Below, piece by piece: positions 21,912-32,259 of a stretch of 64,000 nucleotides of DNA. The translations under genes and the position numbers were made by a program. The stretch covers positions 5,614,118 to 5,678,117 of the forward strand of contig NC_023757.2 in the NCBI RefSeq assembly GCF_000499845.2, read 5' to 3'. The DNA is from Phaseolus vulgaris (lineage: Eukaryota > Streptophyta > Magnoliopsida > Fabales > Fabaceae). Numbering within the stretch: position 1 is the first letter of the stretch; every line of letters begins with the position of its first letter. The notes beneath the pieces were generated by a model. It was not told the origin of the DNA, made no database searches, and saw nothing but the letters and a program-made list of their open reading frames with translations.

Positions 21912-23530
21912 AATGGGAGTCAAACTCATGGTACATCAACGCCTCTAAGTAAGAAGTATCTGAAATGCTACCATTGTGGCAAGAGAGGGCATGCAAAATA
22001 TATTATTGGCATAAGAAGAACGGAGGAAATATCTCTTAAGCATCAACTTCACAAAATTTTGTTGAAAATACCTTAGAAGACGTAGCTCAAAGAGGTTGTT
22101 TTACCATTCTCCGAGCATTATATGATAAGAAAGCATCATAGATTAAAGTTTGCTATAGTGGCTACCATAAGCAAACACATATTAGACTTGGTTCACTTTG
22201 ATGCGTGGAAATCATCGGTATTATCCCTTGTTGGAGAAAAAATATTTTTTACATTCATTAATGATTACTTCTGGAGATTGTAGGTGTACCCTATCAAGAG
22301 GAAGTCAGATGTATTTCCAATATTGAAGGAATTCAACGAAGGAGTAAAGCTTGAAAATGGGAAAAGAGTAAAGTGTTTGTGAACAAATAATGGAGGAGAA
22401 TATATAGATGGAGATTTGTTGCCATTTAGCATGCAAAAGCGTATTAAAAAAAATTTCCACATACATCAGCCTGCTGTAAAAATATTGCTTAGTTGTTGGA
22501 TGTTGTGTCTTGTATTGGTTTGTCGAGTTTGGCACTTGGTTATGGCACTTCATTCTGCTGGCAAAGACCTTGTTTAGTTGTTGGATGTATGTCCTTGATT
22601 GAGGGTGTGACCTCTTTAGTGGATTGATGTAAGTGTATTTATTGGGTATCTATATCTTGTACTGGGATATCATCTTGGTTTGTAGTGCAATGTTTGTTGG
22701 ATCCATAGTTGGTAGGGTACTAGAAAACTTGTTTTTGGTTTTTAGTATAAGGGTTGGGACACCCCTGAAGTATCTCATTTTATTTTATTTATTCTTCGCT
22801 GAAAACATACCCCTCAGGATATTGGTGTGGTAGAGTGAATAAACAAAACTCTCCTGAATAAAATAAGAGTTATGTTGAGGAAAACAAGCTTGGCCAAGTC
22901 TTTATGGGCATAAGCAGTTAAAACTATCTATATATTACATGATAAATCGATCACATCAATAGTGATTGGTCTGAAGACATTGATTCTTTTGTACATTCAT
23001 TTCGTTGTCTTGCGTACATGATGTACAACTATGAAAGAGCAAAGCTGGATCCAAAATTCAAGAAATGTGTATTTTTGGGCTATGCTGAAAATGTGTAGGG
23101 GTATTGCTTGTGAGATCTCACTACCCACAAAGTTGATGTTAGCATGGTTGTATTTTTATTTCTTTTGCAAAAAAATAGATAGAAAAATGAGCAGATAAAT
23201 GAAAATTTTACAAAGGACACTGTCAGAATACAAATAGAGAATAAGTCTTTAGATGATTCCTTTAAGTTAGAACAAGAGGAAAATGAGGTTAGCAATGGAG
23301 GAATATGATGATCAACACTAGAAAAAGTTTAACCATCTGGACACTCACAATATGTTATGATATGTATTGTCTTATAAAAGAAGAAGGAAAGCTTTGAACT
23401 TTTCAAGAAGTTGTGAATGGTTTAGATGTTTCTTTGTAAATGACAGTGATGCAAAAAGAATTAAATTCTCTTCACAAAAACAAGATATACCTTGTTAAAT
23501 TTCCAAAAAAGTCAAAAAGTCATTAAGCTA
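21912..23530 (+). pseudogene. Copia-B gag/pol remnant (zinc knuckle, integrase)
   Basis: Continuation of Copia-B after LINE-b. 21960-22010 reads KCYHCGKRGHAK, a gag zinc knuckle lacking its last Cys. 22250-22440 is the integrase core in decay (VYPIKRKSDVFPILKEF; TNNGGEYIDGD, where the first residue pair is usually TD). After a LINE tail, 22803-22870 reads TPQDIGVVE. 23040-23130 reads KLDPKFKKCVFLGYAENV then a stop. 23390-23500 carries the linker block ELNSLHKNK that precedes Copia reverse transcriptase. Many stops; the reverse transcriptase is not seen. Confidence 0.82.
22480..22803 (+). mobile_element. Short LINE 3' fragment in Copia-B integrase
   Basis: Interrupts the integrase between its second Asp region and the TPQ block. 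Ends with the shared LINE tail AAGGGTTGGGACACCCC and CTGAA. Hairpin 22756-22776 has 6 of 7 pairs. The left edge is approximate. Confidence 0.7.
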
Positions 23531-23770
23531 AACAGTGTACATTAAGTCAAAATTTGCACTTTTCGTGTATCTCAAGTACATTTTTAAACAGTGTACTAAA
23601 CGTAATCAAATGTCCCACTAAATAACTAATTCGAAAATATATAATATAAACAAAGATAATAATCATGCAGAGTACAGTAGTCGTCGGGGAAACTTATTGA
23701 AATGTCGTAATGGCTATAACAGGAAGTTGGTGAATGCCTTTAAAGTTGCTATTACTTGTTACTAAAGTTG
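23531..23770. repeat. Copia-B-associated repeat
   Basis: 23575-23770 matches 3480-3668 (shared CAGTGTACTAAACGTAATC and GGAAGTTGGTGAATGCC), including the following TA tract. No coding capacity. Confidence 0.6.

Positions 23771-23844
<74 letters not shown>
23771..23844. repeat. (TA)n microsatellite
   Basis: About 36 TA units, uninterrupted. Confidence 0.95.
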
Positions 23845-23847
<3 letters not shown>

Positions 23848-23954
23848 AACCCTTCTAACGGAATAGTTCTTTCTAATATAAGATATTTAGCCATCTGATG
23901 TAGAACATGACTTTATTGGTGAAGTAAATTTGTAAAGGCAAAGTAAAATAAGGA

Positions 23955-24330
23955 ATGTTGTTATATAACAGACTATTGTTTCCTAGATAGACTTTCTAGT
24001 TACATGCAGATTCATATAGCACCACCTGAGGACCAACACAATACTACCTTAACTTGTCCTTCTGATATCTTTATGCAATATACCTGTTACATTTCAGAGT
24101 ATATGTTGATATTTTCATATTTAATTAAGAGTTGCTTGGAAGTATTTATGGATAATTCTACTGTTCATCTTTCTTCGTTTGCTACGTGTTTGCATTATTT
24201 AGAATTATTTTTTTTAAAATGCATTAAGACCAACCTTATGCTTAATTATTTAAAATACCATTTTTTGGTTAATAAGGATATAATATTGTCATTTATGAAA
24301 AAAAAGGATTACAGTTGATAAATCTAAAAT
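23955..24330 (+). pseudogene. Ty3/gypsy reverse-transcriptase relic
   Basis: The frame from 23980 reads SYMQIHIAPPEDQHNTTLTC, matching the gypsy block YxQIxIxPEDQxKTTFTCP, then CLEVFMDNS where the catalytic pair is usually MDD, and CLHYLELFFLKCIKTNLMLN followed by a degenerate KCHFMV-like block. A central portion between TCP and the catalytic motif is degraded. No LTRs or other domains remain. The only gypsy-lineage coding trace in the window. Confidence 0.75.
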
Positions 24331-24429
24331 TGATATTACTATCTCATTTATTCCTTGGATATATAGGTTTCCATAAAAGATTCATAAAACATTTCAGCAA
24401 TATATAACGGTAACATTTTTTTTTTATAT

Positions 24430-24690
24430 AATACAAGAAAATTATTAAATAGAAGTTAAGTTTAGAAACAACCAATAATTAATTGTTATATTGACTAATT
24501 AGATAATATTTTAAAGATTAAAAAATGATTAGTACCTAAATTAGTTTCTAAATTGATATCTAACTAGCTATGATGTTTTAGATACTAACTTTAAAATCTA
24601 ACCAATTAGTAGCTAAAACTTAGGTAAGTAATTAGATACCAATTTAGAAACTATTTATCAATAATAGAAACTAATTTAGATACTCATAAC
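24430..24690. mobile_element. AT-rich MITE-like repeat
   Basis: Begins ACAAGAAAATTATTAAATAG and contains TTAGAAACTATTTATCAATAA and related blocks shared with 11175-11345 and 41098-41376. Ends not defined. Confidence 0.5.
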
Positions 24691-24879
24691 TTTCAGTTGT
24701 GGATATCATACATCAATTCGAGTTCTAACTTTGACCAATAGAAAATGAATGCTATATATATTTTACAAAACTTTCTCTTAGATAAAAATGAACGTATAGT
24801 TATATTGAAAGGTTATAAAACATATCTAAAATGAGGAACAAAATATTAGAGAGAGATGAACTTAGAATAGGAGATTACA
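24691..24879. other. Spacer, nothing recognised
   Basis: AT-rich sequence between the MITE-like repeat and LINE-c. Confidence 0.5.
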
Positions 24880-27800
24880 TTTTTGTTGTGCCAGACATTC
24901 AACTTTTTTTGAAAGATAGAGGTTTATTGGATAGTGTTCTAGTAGCTAATGAGGTTGTTGACGAGTTTCGAAGGTATGGGAGGAGTGGGTTATTCCTGAA
25001 AGTAGATTTTCAGAAGGCGTATGATTCGATGAGGTGGGCATTTCTGTACGATATGCTCCAGAGGTTGGGTTTTCATGAGAAATGCATCAAGTGGGTTAAA
25101 GGATGTGTCAAGTCGGGGTCTCTATTTGTGTGGGTGAACGGAAGCCCCACGGAGGAGTTTAATCCGGGGAGAGGACTAAGGTAGGGAGATCCTTTTGCTC
25201 CATTTCTTTTTCTTATTATAGCTGAAGGATTGACTAAGTTAGTAAGAGAGAAGATCAACTTCAATAAGCTAGCAGGGGTTAAGGTGGGGAGGAATGAGGT
25301 TGAGATCTGTACATTACATTTTGTTGATGATACTCTCTTTCTATGCGAGGACTCCTTCTCTAATATCTTCACTATAAAAGCCATTCTAAGATGTTATGAG
25401 TTGGCTTCGGGGTTGAAAATCAACTTCCACAAATCTAAGTTAGTGGGCGTAAATATTGAAAGAAACTCTCTCGGATGCTTTGCAAAATTTCTAAATTGCG
25501 TTGTTACAAAGGTACCCTTTATATACTTCGGTCTAGAAGTTAGCGGAAACCCCAAAAAAAGGGAGTTTTGGGAGCCTATTCTGGGAAAAAACAATGCAAG
25601 ACTCAGTACGTGGAAAGGAGGTTCTTATCTTTGGTGGGAAGAATATGTTTGGTCAATTTGGTTTTCACTTCTTTACCCCTCTTCTACTTATCCTTCTTTA
25701 AAGCTCCAGAATCGGTATTCAAAAGAATCACTAGCATTTGTGGGCCTGGGGAAAGGGCAATAGATCCATTTCTTGGGTGAGCTGGGAGAACTTGTGTAAA
25801 CCTTTGGAGGAAGGTGATTTGGGGTTTAAAGATATGCGAAAGTTCAATGAAGCCCTGTTGGTTAAATGAAAATGGTGTTTGGTGAGTGAAGAACAAGGGA
25901 AATGGAAATATATTGTAGTATCTCAATATGGTGCAAATCCAGCTGGTCGTCAATCTTCTCTAAAATACCAATCGTGGTGGTGGAGAGACCTATGTAAAGC
26001 ATGTGGCAAGGGAGTAGAAGAAGGGTCGTTCAAGGAAGCTTTAGTATGGAAAGTTGGATATGGGGATAAAGTAAGAATTTGGGAGGACATTTGGGTGGTG
26101 ATATGATCCTAGAAACATGATAGAGATATGATATGAACATGTTATGGATTCAACAAGAGTTGGAATATGATTGGCCAATTTTTAAGAATTGGATCAATGT
26201 TCTTATCATTCAAGAACTCACTAAAACACAAGTAACCAAGCCAAACTCATATAGAAACCCATATTATGGCTTATGAACCGATTAAAACAAGAAAGAACAC
26301 AAATGAACCGATTAAAACTCAAGGAAACACAATTAAAATCACAAGAACAACAAACTAAAAGAAACTACCGAATATAAACACAAGACAAACAAGTTCTACC
26401 GATTGAAATGACAAGAAACAACAAAGACATGTCTTAGAGTTTGTTTTGGAATGGAAATGGAAGAAGAAGATGAAAAGCATACGGAAACTTATGTGGTTGG
26501 AGCTCTTGGAGATGTGCACGCCACTTGAAGGATGAATGACTTCAAGATGAGTGTAGTTGCCGCCACTTGAGAGTCCAAGAATGCACTCAAGATAAGACTA
26601 GAAGAGAAGAAGACACAAGTCTCTCTCAATTCACTCACCAATTTGGGAGAGGTTCTTTACTCACAAAATCAATTCTATTATTTCAAAGACCTAAGCCTTC
26701 CTTTTATAGGGAGGAGGACCGGTCACTATTACAAAGGAAGCTTACAAGAGAAGCTTTGCAAGGTAGCCTTCTAACTCTTCCTATTTTAGCGCCTAAATGG
26801 AGAGTGAAGAGGCACCTTCTAGATCTTTCCTAAAACTAACACCTATAGGTGTTATACAAAGGAGGTGCCTTATGTTTCCCTCTTTAGCACCTTCCTAAAC
26901 ACTACTCTATATGTTTTATATTTTTATACAAAAGAAACTACAAAGAGAGATATTAATTGGAGTCCATTCTTGAATGCTTGTAGTCTTCTTTTAGGCTTGA
27001 TCCTCTCTTTATTTAATTTCTTCTTTAATTTTGAGAAGACTAGAAGGAAGAACTTTAAATGTTTGGGTGGATGGCCTCTTCCTCCATTAGTAAAATCCTC
27101 TTCATTTTGATCTCCATCAGGTGGGCAACGTTAATCTTATTACCTTGTATCCTAGAGTGTATTCCCTATCCTTGGAGCAAGGACTAACGGTGGATGAGGT
27201 TGGTGAGTGGGTTAACTCAACCTGGTAGTGGAGATTATGATGGAGGAGGGTTAGGTTTGAGTGGGAATCTGTGCAAGAAGAAGAAATGTTTAGGCATATT
27301 TCTACGGGAAACCTAAAAAGGGAGGTCAATGACCTTCAAGTATGGGGAGGCGATGTATTAGGGGAGTATTATGTGAAATCAACATATGAACGCCTTGCAA
27401 ATCATTCTACTGAGGTGCATAGAGGTATCTTCTCTCAGCTATGGCATGTTAAAGCTTTTCCTAATATCCTCACTACCACTTGGAGGATTTTATTAGATAG
27501 AATTCCCACACGAACAAATTTGATAAGGAAAGAAGTATTGGTAAGTACACCTTCTTGTGCTCTTTGCCAAGCCTCGGAGGAGACTTCTTAACACTTGTTC
27601 TTTGATTGTGCCAGAGCACAAAGGATGTGGGCTATGTGTTATATATGGGTTGGTGTTTTGTACGTTCAACATAAGGATTTGAAATGCCACTTTGAGAATT
27701 TTAACCTAGTATTTTTTAGCACCAAACAAAACCTAGGAAAGGCTTGTGGGTGGCGGTTGTTAAGGGGATTTGGGAACACAGAAATTGTGTTGTCTTTAAG

Positions 27801-28099
27801 TAAGGGGTTCCTGACGTGGAAGCAATTTTTCACCTGGCACAAATTCGTGTCTGGTTGTGGTTGAAACACAGATCATGCTCTTTCTTATTCTCTATTTCTA
27901 ATTGGCACTTTAATCTTATTCTATGCCTCAAATGTTATAAGTAAAGAGGAGAGGGAGATCTTCGGTGAAGACAAAATTCATATTAAGTTTGATGCATGTC
28001 CCTGGTTTTTTAGGGTGTGGATACGATGCTAGAATCTGGTTTTTATTTAATTGTTGGAGCTGAAGGTGTTGAAGCTTTACTCGTAGGAATTAGTGTAGT
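24880..28099 (+). pseudogene. LINE-c ORF2 fragment, split by a solo LTR
   Basis: 5'-truncated L1-type ORF2. Reverse transcriptase 24897-25600: KDRGLLDSVLVANEVVDEF, KVDFQKAYDSMRWAF, a stop in GLRQGDP (GGLR then TAG at about 25182), PFAPFLFLIIAEGL, and FVDDTLFL, where the catalytic block has Val for Ala. It continues to WWWRDLCKAC and VRIWEDIW at 26090, is interrupted at 26099-27119, and resumes at 27120 with the WRR/FEWE region and zf-RVT (CALCQASEETS, then stop, HLFFDCARAQRMW). Several frameshifts and stops. Its own 3' tail was not found; at 28100 a CACTA-like end begins. Confidence 0.85.
26099..27119 (+). mobile_element. Solo LTR inside LINE-c
   Basis: 1021 bp beginning TGATATGATCC and ending ATCTCCATCA (TG..CA), with a perfect 5-bp target duplication GGTGG (26094-26098 and 27120-27124). 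No internal region or primer-binding site, so it is a solo LTR of an unidentified lineage. Its strand is uncertain. It does not resemble the Copia-A LTR. Open frames within it are not supported as genes. Confidence 0.82.
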
Positions 28100-28840
28100 C
28101 ACTACAAGAAAAATTGAAATTACATACAGTCAAAATCCGTATGTAAGACCCAAAATCCGTATGTAATGTAAAAAATTTATTTTTTAATTTTTTCATTATT
28201 ACTAATTATTATTTTTCTCTATCTATATTTTTTATTAATCCAAGTCTTTCCGGTGACCAGGGAAGCATTGACCACTAAACTAGACAAGTTCTTTGGTCAT
28301 ATTATCATTTTTATTATACTTATACATATTAATATAATTAATAATAATAATAATAATAAAATAAATTATATTCATATTATTAATATTATATTTATATTAT
28401 TAATATTTATTAATATTATTCATATTATTAATATTTATTAATATTATAATTAATATTATTATTAACATTATATTCATATTATTAGTATTAATATTCATAT
28501 TATTAATATTATATTCATATTATCAATATTATATTCATGTTATTAATATTAATTTTGATATAAATATACATTTAGATATTTATTGTGTGTATAGTAGTTT
28601 TATTTGACTTGAGTAATATTACTTTTATCCGAATATAGATAGATAGAGAGAAAAAGGAAGAAATTATATAATATTAATATAACTTTAATACTATAAATAC
28701 ATATATATTGATTAATATATTTTTTATTTAATCATTAATTTTTTAAAACTCATGGTTAAATTTAAATTTACTTTCATATTATATATATATATATATATAT
28801 ATATTAATATAAAATTATTTGATATCTTATTTTCAAATAT

Positions 28841-28992
28841 AGGTTATTATAGGTAGTTGTGAAGTTTTTGTTAGATGGCTATATAGGTGCTTGTATCTTA
28901 CACTTCTTTTCTGATTTGAGATTCTTGTATAAGGATTGAAATATCCTTAAAATGTTTTCTTTAATTTTTTTTATTCTTTGTCGATAAAAAAA
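28841..28992 (+). mobile_element. 152-bp LINE 3' tail with 17-bp target duplication
   Basis: Flanked by ATCTTATTTTCAAATAT at 28824-28840 and 28993-29009. Ends with the LINE tail (GTATAAGGATTG, then CGATAAAAAAA). A severely 5'-truncated LINE insertion. Confidence 0.9.
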
Positions 28993-29484
28993 ATCTTATT
29001 TTCAAATATTTACTTACATAGATTAAAATTTATATAATGTATAATTTTTAAAATATAAATTATTTAATCACTTTGTCATTATGATTTATATATTAGTAGA
29101 AAAGGTTATTTAGTAACAACATTTTACATAGATTTATGGAATAATTAATATAGTTTAAACTATAATGATAAGCTAACTAGTGATCTGTATTAGAGATTTA
29201 ATTAATAGTTAATGTAAAAGTCATCATTCTAAGTTAAAAGATAATATTGTTTGTTGACAATATTCTTTACTATAACACACAAGTAAAATCAACAACCTAT
29301 AATGAACTTAATTAAGTCAATATGATCGTAAAATAATAATTAATATGATAGTTGATTTTAATGTAATAGATAATATGATGACTATGAGTATGACATATAT
29401 TAAATGTGATTCATACTAATAGATAATATAGTAAATTATGTTTAGATTCAAGTAGATTATAGATAAATTAAATGTGATTCATAT

Positions 29485-29835
29485 GTTAATATTGTTAGTA
29501 TTATTAATATTGTTAGTATTATTATTATTGTTAGTATTGTTAGTATTATTAATATTATTAGTATTGTTAGTATTATTAGTATTGTTAGTATTGTTAGTAT
29601 TATTAGTATTGTTAGTATTGTTAGTATTGTTAGTATTATTAATATTGTTAGTATTGTTAGTATTATTAATATTGTTAGTATTATTAGTATTATTAATATT
29701 ATTAATATTGTTAGTATTATTAATATTATTAATATTGTTAGTATTATTAATATTATTAATATTGTTAGTATTATTAATATTATTAATATTGTTAGTATTA
29801 TTAATATTGTTAGTATTATTAATAATAATAAGTAT
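29485..29835. repeat. ATTGTTAGT / ATTATTAAT minisatellite
   Basis: About 350 bp of 9-mer units ATTGTTAGT and ATTATTAAT/AGT in alternation. The long Leu/Val-rich (or Asn/Thr-rich) open frames across it are repeat artefacts. Confidence 0.95.
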
Positions 29836-29865
29836 CATAAAAATCATAATAAAACTAAAGAATTT

Positions 29866-29943
29866 GCTTGGTGTAGTGGTTAAATTTCCTTTAGTTGTTG
29901 AAGGGTTGCTAAAAAAACCTGGCTTCGAATCCCATCCACCACC
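29866..29943 (+). other. tRNA-like sequence with A- and B-box matches
   Basis: GGTGTAGTGG (29870-29879) fits the A-box pattern RRYNNARYGG. GCTTCGAATCC (29932-29942) differs from the B-box GGTTCGAATCC at one base. Box spacing of about 62 bp would need a long variable arm. No clean cloverleaf or terminator, so a tRNA gene is not called; a SINE or CACTA-arm relic is more likely. Confidence 0.4.
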
Positions 29944-30010
29944 AATTTCATTTTATGGTGTGTATACCTGTTTACATACGGAATTTAATCCGTATGGCTG
30001 CTTTTATCAA

Positions 30011-30479
30011 GAAAATGAGCCAGAGGTAGTTTTAATGGAGAAACGGGGAGAAGTGAAAGGAAACATGGTGATGGATCAATGAAGCATACTGATTTGGAAG
30101 GCTTTGATAACCTTAACATAGGGGAGGTTCGGTTTGTAAATGAGATTTCTTTCTCCTTGTTCGGCTTTTTTGGTGAGGCAGGTATCCTGAAGGTTTTTTT
30201 TGCCAAACAAATTTGTATTTAGTAGAAGGGGTGAAGGAGTATTGGATTTCTAGCCAATTAAAATGTTTGGAGTTCATAATTGGGATAGGACTTTAAAGCA
30301 GCCTTTACGGTTATTCTGGGTGAACCTTTTAGTGGGTTTTTTCTGGTTTATACCAAGAATTCTATATGAAACAACAGAAGGCAACATCTCAGTGAACTTG
30401 TCTTGTATTGGGTTGAAGACATGGAATGTTTTTGTTATGGAGCTACAAAGAAGGAGCAACAACAGATGTTTATGCAGAA
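30011..30479. other. Spacer, nothing recognised
   Basis: No domain or repeat family could be named. Short open frames have no recognisable motif. Confidence 0.4.
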
Positions 30480-32259
30480 CATAATGCTTTGTTGTCGATG
30501 CATTTCAAATATTTGTTGCCGATGCATTTCAAATATTTGTTGCCTGGTCCAGACACCTCATTCGATTTATGCCACAACCTCATGTAATAATTTCATTTCA
30601 TTATATTAATTTATATTTATATATTACATATAATTTATTACAAATGTTCTTTATTTTGTAGAAACTTCTTCGGAAACCAAGTCCGGAGAATAAGCATGAG
30701 GTTCCAGTTGACGATCTTATAGCTTCCTTAGGTCTAGTTGCTAGTGAGATTAGTTATCATCCTTTTGAAGTTCCATGGGATGATACGTTTTTTCAAATAA
30801 ACACTGAATGGTCACTATTCATGTACAACACAGATTTATTAGAATTTGTAACTGGGAATCAGGAGCTCAATATAAATATAATTCAATTTTTTATGATGTA
30901 AGTATCTTTACCTATATTTCAATTTACTTTATGTTAAATTATTATTGATTATGCTTTAACTAATAACTTGTAGGTTTTTGCATGGAGTCTGTCTCATTGA
31001 GGAGAAGGAAAATGTGTATGGATTCTTAGATCCTGCATATACTAATCCCGTTGGACTGAGGTCATATGAGACCCAAGCATACATCACAAACACTTTAGAA
31101 AAAAAGGGAAAACAAATTTATTTATGCTCTTATATTAATGAGTAAGTTTAATTATATGTCGTCAATTATTACTATTTCATGTTTTAAATATTTACTAACT
31201 CTTTTCATGGATGATATAGGCATCATTGGCAGCTACTTGTCTTAACAATGGTTGATAAGACTGTTGTGTGGTTTTGTTCCCTACACAAGAAGATACCTAC
31301 AAATTTTAAGAATATCATTGATACGTAAGTACACTATAAACTTAACTTTGTATGTTACTAATTAACCATCTACTAACGAGGTTTTTTTGTATTAACCAGT
31401 TCATGGCGTGGATATAACATCCTAAAAGGTCGATCCAGTTCAAATAATTTGAACTGGATAAGAATAAAGGTTTGTAATTTTTTTCTTTCTCTTATATTGT
31501 TTATCAATATACAACTTTTACTTTTTGTTGGATTCTAGTGTAATAAACAACCAGAAAGTTATGAGTGTGGCTATTACGTTATGCAATGGATGATTACCAT
31601 TGTAAGACTAGACCTTAAAAGTGATTGGAAATAGGTAACATGATATGTTAAATTATATTTATAATTCTTGAACATATATGTATCTTAAAACTAATTTATG
31701 TCAACCATATTTTGAAATGCAGTTCTTCACGGATGAAGCACAAATGACTTCGGATGCCATAACATATGTGAGACATTCTTGGTCCACATATTTCATAAAT
31801 TTTTATAACTCTAGGATAGTTGATCAATAGTGTAGGGATTATATGTAATTTGATTAGTGTTTGTAATGTACATTTTGATCAATATATATTTGATTCTCTG
31901 AATTTATGTATTTGTCTGGCTGGGTATATATAATTGAATAGGTTAATTTATATGGGATTAGCACTAAACATATTGCACTAAAAAAACCACTATTTAAGTG
32001 CATTTATAAATCCAGCGCATCATTTACGAATGCGGCTTTGGTAATAGTCGCATTTGTAAATCACATTTACGAATGCGGCTACGGTAATAGACGCATTTGT
32101 AAATGCTATACCCCTAAACTCTGTCACCTGATTCAGAAGCATATACAAATGCGGCTACCAGAAATAGCCGCTCTTATAAATAGTATTTACAAATGCGGCT
32201 ATATAGCCGCCTTTGTAAATGTAAAATAGCCGCCCTTGTTTAGCATTTTTGCGCTAGTG
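30480..32259 (+). mobile_element. CACTA-3 right fragment
   Basis: The right end (reverse complement CACTAGCGCAAAAATGC) is at 32259. Subterminal GCGGCTA/TAGCCGC and CATTTGTAAATG repeats cover 31960-32245. The end is homologous for about 70 bp with the CACTA-2 left end at 11386, but in opposite orientation. Only the 3' part of the second gene remains; the left end and TNP2 are missing. Confidence 0.78.
30487..31830 (+). pseudogene. DUF8039-end / Ulp1-like gene fragment of CACTA-3
   Basis: The first part (30487-30590) reads FQIFVAWSRHLIR, the end of the DUF8039-like domain, with a 24-bp tandem duplication (encoding DAFQIFVA twice). Ulp1-like exons follow at 30661-30897, 30974-31141, 31220-31324, 31400-31469, 31539-31634 and 31723-31830. 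Three exons (168, 105 and 96 bp) have exactly the sizes of CACTA-1 exons 6, 7 and 9. His is in HHWQLLVL, Gln and Cys in NKQPESYECGYYVMQWM, and the Asp position is Cys (VVWFCSLHKK). A TAG at 31632-31634 ends exon 5, where CACTA-1 has CAG, so the frame is closed before the last exon. The 5' exons are absent. Confidence 0.85.

Larger units (their letters stand above)
28100..30010. mobile_element. Non-autonomous CACTA-like relic
   Basis: The left end CACTACAAGAAAAATTG is followed by copies of AAAATCCGTATGTAA (28125-28165). A reverse-oriented arm at 29866-30000 contains TTACATACGG and ATCCGTATGG plus a tRNA-like box pair that is also present, inverted, near 28245-28290. No transposase. The terminal CACTA sequence on the right is not visible, so the right edge is approximate. 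It lies in the 3' region of LINE-c. Confidence 0.55.

Noticed and set aside
23694..23894. Ile/Tyr-rich frame
   Set aside because: Translation of a (TA)n microsatellite.
26567..27110. Two short frames (88 and 81 codons) as host genes
   Set aside because: They lie wholly inside a solo LTR bounded by a target duplication and lack motifs.
28320..28560. CRISPR-like or other regularly spaced array
   Set aside because: Simple AT-rich ATTAATATT repeats in a plant transposon relic; no spacers.
29866..29943. A functional tRNA gene
   Set aside because: A- and B-box matches are present but there is no clean acceptor stem or cloverleaf and box spacing is unusual; kept only as tRNA-like.
29474..30082. 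A 202-codon Leu/Val-rich frame (and an Asn/Thr-rich antisense frame)
   Set aside because: Pure translation of a 9-mer minisatellite.
30011..30479. Possible host exon upstream of the Ulp1-like exons
   Set aside because: Stops in all frames and no motif; the true 5' exons of the CACTA gene are missing.
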